Source: Halichondria panicea
Taxonomy: Eukaryota > Porifera > Demospongiae > Suberitida > Halichondriidae
DNA length: 64,000 nt
Direction of reading: 5' to 3'
Assembly: GCF_963675165.1 (NCBI RefSeq)
Contig: NC_087387.1
Coordinates: 639,501 to 703,500, forward strand
Position 1 is the stretch's first letter. Each line of letters starts with the position of its first letter. Positions 38,001 through 47,000 of this stretch are shown here, in pieces. Under the pieces are notes generated by a model, which did not search any database, was not told where the DNA came from, and saw nothing but the letters and a program-made list of their open reading frames with translations. The position numbers and the translations under genes were made by a program.

Positions 38001-41000
38001 TTATGTCGTTGCTATAGAACATAATATTGTATGTGAAAATGCACATAAACTTAATTTGCGTATCTGGGTGTTGCACTGTATCGAGTAACCATGACGATCT
38101 TCTCGCCCTTGGGCAAAAAATAACCTATAATAACAAGTGTTGCAAGCGTGCGCTTGCCTCTCGCCATGTTTTTGCTTTCGCTCAAAAGTATTAGAGTGTT
38201 ATAGAAGAGGTAAATAATTTGCAATGTGCTTTAAATTATTGTTTCACAAGAAAGGGGGTTCTACAGTTAATAGTGTATACTGTGAGTTTATCAAAGGCAC
38301 GGAGTAAGAGAGAATTTAAGCACAGACAGTAGTATAGCACAGACAGTATAGTACCGTATAGCGCGAAATTTTCGAGGGGCTTAATTTTCGCGGATTTCGT
38401 GGGTTAGAATTCTACACGAAAATTAAGTCCACAAAAAGTGTTCTTTAATTAGAATTACCTGCTATCATGCAAAGATTTAAAGGCGTGGCTTCCGGTAAGC
38501 AGCCATTCCGCGAACATTGTGCAACGAAATGGTTTTTAGAGGCCAATCCACGAAATATAAGTGCCTCGAAAATTTCGCGCTATACGGTATATAAACAAGC
38601 GGAAAGTGTGTATCTATATCTATATTAATACTGAGAAGAAAAGACTTGTGTACATGTATCTATTGTTACCAGACTTGTGTACATGAATTTATTGTTATCT
38701 ATAGACTATATGGTATCATTTGTTTTGTGGCTTACCGCTATACTAGGACCTCAAGAAAAAGAGTGATTCTGCCACTTGCTAAGGATTCTCTTACATATAT
38801 ATGTGGGGATGAGCACGCATGCACACTGCATCCACAGGAATAATTAAAGGGTGTGTCCAAAGAGATCAAGTTCACAATGGCTACTATAACTAGCTGTTTT
38901 AAAAGATCTTTTCTGACTCTTGTAGCTAACAAAAAGCTAGCGCTTTAGTGCAAGGCTAACTCATATGTTGAATAGAAAGTTTGTGCAAACAGATGATGTT
39001 ATGAAAGATTCTGAAGAGACTGCAACAGCCTTCAATGTGAGTCAAACTAGCCATAACTCGAGAAAGAAGCTTTAGTTTGCTAATCCATGAATCAAAATCC
39101 AAGAGAACGTGGCTAGAAGCTTATAAAAGCTGTTAGTTTTCGTCGCATTGCAACCGTTGAGCAGTTACAGTTGGAACAGACACACAGACACAGTCAGCTT
39201 TATCGTATCCCTCGTGCGGCTACGCCTCGAGGCATAATCGAGCTGCCAAAGAGTTAGCATTCAAGACATTAAATTATGTCTCATTATGTCAGAACATGCA
39301 TGTGACTGGCTTGTTGTGTACAACAATATTGCACTTTGTAATTCAGTGTTTAATACACTGGAACAAACGAAATGCCTGTGGCAAATTCAGTTTTTTAAAT
39401 TATGCAATGTTGCCTCAGGGCCGGTGTATACATGTACAGTGCCAAGTGATTGACCACACACAAAGTGAAGGAATTTCTCTAATGGGGTCAGTTTGTTTGT
39501 TTGCAGCATAATTATTGCGTACAAAGGTTAATAAACAACAAGCTTGACTATTTCTATTTATGGAACACATACGTACACACGCGCACAAAAGCGTGCCATT
39601 AGAACAGTAAGATGATTTTGGAGAAGAAAATTAACGGCAGCCTAAAAAAAAGAAAGCTGCCAAAATAGTTCCATTCTTACGGAAACCTAGGTCACATAGT
39701 TGCTAGGGTGGTAGTAGATTACACCTTGCAACAACATCATTTCCATGGCAATGCTTTGGTATGTGACGTGCGGCCAGGAACATAGGTACCAGTTTTGTAG
39801 GTATAACCATGAACACAGTTTTGGCTGCCAGATAATGAGCGTAGTAAGAGTAAAAACAGAGTACGGAATGTATAGGCTTGTTTCTAGTCATTATGGTTAC
39901 ACACATGGATGTTGGGGTCAACGTGTGTAGGCGTGTGATAGTGACCTGTACACATTATGCGGCTACTTCAAAGGCCCTTATCTCATCAGCGGGGGCGTGT
40001 GGAGACAAGCAGGCCGTGTGCTGACCGCCTCAGGGCAACCACTAGATTATAGATACTTGTATGCAGTCCCCTAGTAACTATAAGCTATCGTATTACTAGA
40101 ATGTTTTTTGCTGGTGAAAACCTTTGCGAATGAGCCAAATTAGCAGAAAAACTGACCCTTTGCGATCTAAATATTGCGTTATGGCAAGGATCGTGTGTAA
40201 TTACCAGTACGAATTTAGGTTTGCGATTTTATTGTTGCGAATTGATCAAAGTTTACACATATTTTGATACTCGCAAAACATTCTAGTAATATGGTATATA
40301 GGCAACAACTAAAACATCGAAATTCTTTCGCTACAACATATACACATACTTCCTGGTATCACTTTAATGAAATAATTCGATTTATGGACTTTCGAAACGC
40401 TTCAAAGTTTGAAGTTAATTGTTATAATGCCTTTAGGCGACACTGAATGTGAACTGTGGCACGTATGTATTCAAATATCTGCATACTGTAAGCTTTAATT
40501 TGGACATATATAATTACCTGCATGCCCTCAGTGACATCATTAATTTTGTGGGCTGATGTGCTTCAAGGGTTGCCAAAGAATGACAAACTATTAGAGGTGT
40601 TGGGTAACTAACTACATGGATTGGATTTCAGACAGTGCCTGGTCCGGACAATTGTTTCACATCAGAACTAGAACTATCATTACACGACTGTACATGTACA
40701 CTCGTGAGAAAAACACAATTCTGCGTAAATAAACATTTGCAAGATCCACTTTATTTAGCCAATTCCTACCCAAAACACGTTTGAAGTTAGTCTAACGCAT
40801 TACCGGCTTTGTACGTTGCAAGGCAACTGATGCTATCAAAACACACGTACTTCACCATGGTAACCGTTACATCCCATCTCTACAGCAAAGCTATAGGCGT
40901 ATATATAATTATAACGGACACGTACGGACATCACATGACAATCACATGACCTGACTCACTTCCGGTAACCTGCTGGTAAAGCTGAGAGGCTTGACAGTGG

Positions 41001-44000
41001 AACAACTTGTTTCTGCAAAAAGAAAAAATAATTATAACGCGGCATACATAATGGGTAAAGATCATTAACCACACACATGAAAAATGCAACTACTCACATT
41101 CCCATAATCCATGTAGAGAACGTGAGCTTTCTTTCCTTCGATTCTCTCCACTTTTGCCCGATACCTGAAGTGGGAGGAGTCTGTTTAATCATGCACGACC
41201 AACTATTGTTATAGCTCTATAGAAAATGTCTCCCAAATTCTCTACAAATATCAGTGTTGCTATGAAATACAGTGCTAAAGTAGAAATTATAGGCTTAGGT
41301 TATACGTACAGACACAGATTTAATTCTACAATTTTCTTACCATAGTCCGTCTGTGAATTTTAGTACGCAGAGCGCCCCCCTTGTAGCGTTAAAGGAACCA
41401 GCGAGGGGGGGGTTGGCCGAGAGGTCATTTCTCAGTTGCTCCATGAGTGTGGTGAACTGAACACCTGGCAAGCACGGGGATAAAGATGGTCTCTTATGCT
41501 TACTTACTATTCAGGCTCAGAGGAGGGCAAGCACGGTGATAAAGATGGTCTCTTATGCTTACTTACTATTCAGGCTCAGAGGAGGGCAAGCACGGGGATA
41601 AAGATGGTCTCTTATGCTTACTTACTATCCAGACTCAGAGGAGGTACGACATCCGCGTGTCAAGGTGTCAAGGACACGTTTTAGACACACATTCCTTAGG
41701 TCAAAGTTCGGAATGTGTGTGTTAAAGACACACGGACATCGTACCTCCTCTGATTCAGGCTCAAACATAAGGCTTAAAAAGAACGTTATCCATACGTTGT
41801 CCTTTCTTCACAAACCACCACCCACACACACACATACACCCCCTCACACACCCACACACATTCGCTCCACACACACACCCACCTTGGTCGACAAGTTGTG
41901 CCCAAAAGTTGTTTGGGCTGACCACTTCAGTGACAACAATCTTCCTATGATTGACCTTTCTCTCGGGCGGAGCACTATCCTCCCCCGGGGTCACAGCAGT
42001 CGCTTCCCCCTCCTCCGCCACCTCGTCAGCAGCTGGCTCTACATAGTCCTAGCAGAGTGATTCGTGGATACAATGAAACAGTGAAGAGGACCGGAAACAT
42101 ATAATGTGTACAGTAAAACAATTAATGCGTGTAATAACAGAGAGAGGCTTCACTGTAGATTGTAAGCAAAACTACGTAGCTAGCTATCGTATTACTAGAA
42201 TGTTTTGCGAGCGTTGATCAATTCGCAAAAATTAAATCGCAAAACTAAACTACATGTGTAGTACTAGTAAATACACACGATTCTTGCCAGAACGCAATAG
42301 TTAGATCGCAAAGGGTCATTTTTTCTGCTGATTTGGCTCATTCGCAAAGGTTTCTTACCCGCAAAATATTCTAGTAATACGGTAGTATAACCCGTCAAAC
42401 TAGTACTGACTACTACTACAATTCCCAGCCATAATGGAGCATTGCACAACGACTAGTAATACATGTACATCAACACAGTGCGGATGAGCACAGCTAAAGT
42501 CTATTTGTGTTGAGTTCGACCTTCATAAAGTTGTCATAACTTTGTCATATTTTACTGAAATTCAAAGTTTTATATATATATACCATTGGTTCTTAAAGCG
42601 CTTCTATCTAGCTATATGCTGTAGAGCTGGTAAGCTCCAACCAGCTAAAAGTTAGCATTTTTCATGTAGAAGTCCCAGGCATACTTGTCTACCACATAAA
42701 GCATACATGAAGCCATAATTGACCACATAACTTCCGGGGTCAACTCAATGCAAACAGACTTTAGATGGACAATAAATATAACGTTAATACTGACCTCCCA
42801 AAGCTTCTTTCGTGCATTCTTTGCTACCTCCTCCGCCTCAAACAGTGATTTTCCGTACTGAGATCTTTCTGCTGACGGTGCAAATACTTTACACAGTCCC
42901 GCCTCTAACAACAGCACGGCAAGGTTCTTCCCGTCAACGAACATTGAACCAATCAGATTGCCTCCCTTGTCGGACGATTCCACTTCGACCTCCACCTGGG
43001 AAGGCAATAAATTGAATTTTGGAGATTATACGGTAAATTAACATAAATGCAGCTAAGAATTGAACCCTGAACCTTACGATACAACAAGTATACAGAAGCT
43101 AAACTATGTAGATAGTGGGTGCTAGTAATACAGTCATTATATTTGAACCCTGAACTTTGTGAATACACACATGTGCATACAACAGTTGGATATCATGAAC
43201 ACACTTCTCTTTGCATGATGAGTTCCTTTGTGAAAGTAAGAGCTTCTCGTCCGAATGGTTCTCCTGATCCAGGCCCATCACTTGCCTTGGGGGCACGGGG
43301 ACATTGCAGACCTTAGGGGGGGGGGGGGGGGGGGGTACTATGATAACACTCTGTCAAGCACATGTAGAAGCTAGTCTCTGTAACATGTCTATATTAGTAA
43401 GGGGCTGGTAATCGACCATAACTTTAGTTCCGTTGGTTCAACAACATTTATTTCATGATTTTTTGAAAGCTTAGAGACAGGCTTTTCAGATTCTGTCTTA
43501 AAAACAAATAAAAATGGCAGGGGAACCCGTCACCCAGCGTTAAATGAAGCATATTTGAATGGCCAATAGCTGTGCATGTGCTGTACATGTACTCACCAGC
43601 CATAATGAAGTTGATGAGGCAGGTGTCCTTGGAAAGGTAGAGCTTGGCTCTGGACCCTGAGGCTACAAACTACAGGGGCCAGGAGTTAGAATACAGTTGT
43701 CATTTTTACAATGATGGCTCTAAGTTAAACAGAGGATAAGTACTACCCACCACCACACTTCCACTCTTCACGAGTCCCACTGTACAACCAACTACCCAAC
43801 TACCCACCCCCCACACAGGCCCACGAGGGCCACTGTACGACCAACTACCCAACTACCCATCCCCACACTTCTCACACACCTCCACGAGGGCCACTGTACG
43901 ACCCGCCCTCTGCAAGAAGGTCAGGAACTGTTTTGCTTTGAGTGCAGAGTCCACATCTGCCACCCTGTGAATTGGTGCGTCTTTCCTGTTGTGAACGCCT

Positions 44001-47000
44001 TTGTTGTTCTTTATTGCCCTAGCCTCGGCCGTCATGAGCTCGTCGTAGGTGGAGGAGCGCTGGTCGTCGTCTTGGCGATGACGGAGACAATAGGCCAATC
44101 CCTTGCTTATTAAAGCTTCGGCTATGTTACTGGGAGGGGGCAACGGTGTAGTACTTATAATTGATGTGTAATATTGCCGGAAAAGCTTATAGATTTTTGC
44201 ACGTACTGTACGAAGTTATTCCCGTATTGCAGGTTATTCCCGTATGATGGAAATTTTCGTACATTTTATATTGGAAAGCATCATACGAAAATTAAAACTA
44301 CCAAATTATTCTACCGCAATAGGCTTAATGTCACTATCCTGAGCTGTACGAATGTTTAAAGATACGAAATATTTAAATGGGTAGTTCATACGAAAAGTTG
44401 CACCAACGAAAATTACCTGCTATACGGTATATACATGTACATGAACTCACACTCCAACTCCCTTGTCGCTCACTACCGTGGTAACGGTACAAGACAACCT
44501 CTCGGGGAACCTGTCCTGGGCCGGCTTGATGTAATCCACCACTACGTTCACCTACAGGGGGGGCGATCACGGGGTCAAAGTTTAGTGGCGTGTGTTCAGG
44601 CGGAAACAAAAGCCTTGTATTGTTATATTTTATCTTTCATACCTTTTTCCCAATTAGTTTTTTTCTGAGGAACTCTCGAGCCTCAAACATGTACGGAGTA
44701 TCGTAGAGTGGGCGTGGCTTTCCTGCTGGGGCTGCAGCTGGGTCTGCCTCCTCATCCTTCATTGGTCTGTAAGAAATGGAGGGAGGGGGAGTGTGAAACT
44801 ATCTAACAGGCAAAACGTCTTCTCTTTCTTCTCTTATGAAGTGACATATTTTTGTGGGCATTATTTCTGCGAATGAGAGTAAAATTTCAAAAATGCGTCT
44901 TATTAAAACCTACTTGTGAGTAATTAGAAATGCTATTTATGAATATTATGAATAAAACATAAATTAACATTTAATTAATTTCACAACTTGAGTTGAATTT
45001 AATACCAGCAAAATGAGCTCAACAATGAAATCGCAGACAAATCTACCTGTGAAAATATGTCACCTTAAGGTATACACACACGACTCTTTCTTCCCCATTA
45101 TCCCTCACACACCTTGGTGGTCTAACGCTGGAGAAGAAGATCTTATGGAGAACACCATCGCTTGTCTTGACAGTGATGTTGTCAGCGTTACCTACCTCCA
45201 CCACTTTGCCCGAGAAGTTCTTGGCCTTGCCAGCATAATCAGGAGCAGCTGGCGGAGTGTAGCCCTTCCACAGTCTCAGCTGGTCCTGTTTGGCTTTCCT
45301 GGAAATGTGTTAGTAAGGAGAGAAAAAGATTAAAGCAGTTTTAGAGTTATTACGACGACTGCAGTACTGTTATTATGTTATTACTGTAAGGACATTACAA
45401 GGAGAATTACAACGACACTGTTCACAAGTACTGTTATTGCAAGAAGCATAGCAAAGTACATGTACACTATAATATATTATTAAATTATTGTAGTACTAAA
45501 CAATATTGACAGTAAGATATGTATCATAATTTCAGTATACGCTATTAAAATAATTTGCTCTGCTCAGATGACTGCTTGGTTAATCTTCATGACAGCGAGC
45601 CCTGAAAGAACTTGTACATGTACTCCATGGACCAACTAACTAACCAGTGGTTACCTATGATCAGTTTTAAATCCAAAATTATTATCTTGCTTTACCCAAG
45701 CGCATTTTAACTGCTAAGAAACGGAATAATTGGAAACTGAACAAAACGGCAGCTATACATAATTATAGGGAATGAGTAACTATAGCAACAAGTTCACCGA
45801 ATTGTCCGTAAATTAAATCTTACTTTTCAGCGGCTCTTAGTTTGTCTTTGCCTCGGGTGACGGATGCCATCGACCAGTCCACACAGCGAGCGTAGCCTTG
45901 CTTGAGGAGGTACTCTGCTATGCTCCCAGCCTACATGAGGAACGGAGGGAGGGGGGGAGGGGCAATGAGCACTAGGGTTTATTTCAAAAAGGGATAGCTG
46001 GTTTATTTCCATACGCTTGGAGCAAGTAAACTCACATTTTCACCCATTTTATGCAAAATCCTGAAAGAAACCCTGACTGCACTACAACACACACGCAATC
46101 ATAATTATATCCTGTAAAGATTTATAAGCAAGCAGAAGTGTGCCTGCCTACACACTTGTGATGCAACAGTAGGGATGTGCCCACCACTGGTCGGTGGTAG
46201 AGACTGGGCACTAACCACCTCTAGACATAACCACCTCTTAGGCCTAGTTTACGACAATTATTATTATTAGCTATAAAAGAGACAAATTTGTGAGTGGAAT
46301 TGAGATTGAGATTGATAATAGCAACTATACTTAGAAAATGATCGACTGACCCAGTTGTCCAACTCACAGGATGTATGACGGTTGCTAGGACGAGCTGATT
46401 GGACACGCCCTCTATGAGCAACTTGACGTCGTGTTGGAGTAGTCTTGACTCGGTGAAGAATTTTGCTTGCTCAGCGAATGGTTCGGGAGTTTCTTTGTCT
46501 CCGTCCCTCTTAAAGCCAGGACACTATGGAGGGGGAGGGGGGGGCTGTTGTTAGGCATGTACGTGTACTAGATTATTCTATCATCACAGTGTATTTAAAA
46601 CTGGCAAGTAATGATTAAGAAACTGCGAACCTTGACCCCGGACATGGCCACGGTTACGGTAGTAAACGACGGAAGGAGGATAGCTCGCAACGTTGACCCA
46701 TCTCGTACATGTTCAATGACAGCTATATGTGTGTGTGTGTGTGTGTGTGGGGTGGGTGGGACCATGAGCTTTTTTACAATGTATACTGTATAGCAAGTTA
46801 TTTTCGTACGGTGGTAATTTTCGTATATTTCGTATTGTAGAGCATCATGCAAACATTTTTAATTGGACAAAAATTTCCCGCTACAGGGTACTTGTACAAG
46901 TATCAAGTTACAGCTTAGGGGAATTCCCCCAGTACCATCAATTTCTTGTCCTGTGTGTCTTTGTACAAAGCTCCTCAGGGCATCGTTGCTCATGTTCCAG

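Larger units (their letters stand above)
24874..43903. repeat. Segmental duplication, copy 2 (contains working SND1 exons 12-22)
   Basis: Direct repeat of 1-15,060. It is about 4 kb longer because of private insertions and expansions: 29913-30333, 31440-33385, the 37363-38012 tandem array, about 38134-39234 and 41530-41752, and because it keeps the exon 13/14 block (about 42,496-43,450) lost from copy 1. The right edge falls inside SND1 exon 11. That all copy 2 coding exons are open suggests, without proving, that it is the parental locus. Confidence 0.95.

Noticed and set aside
38134-39234. Helitron
   Set aside because: There is a terminal hairpin and insertion in A/T-rich sequence, but neither end shows TC/CTRR termini.
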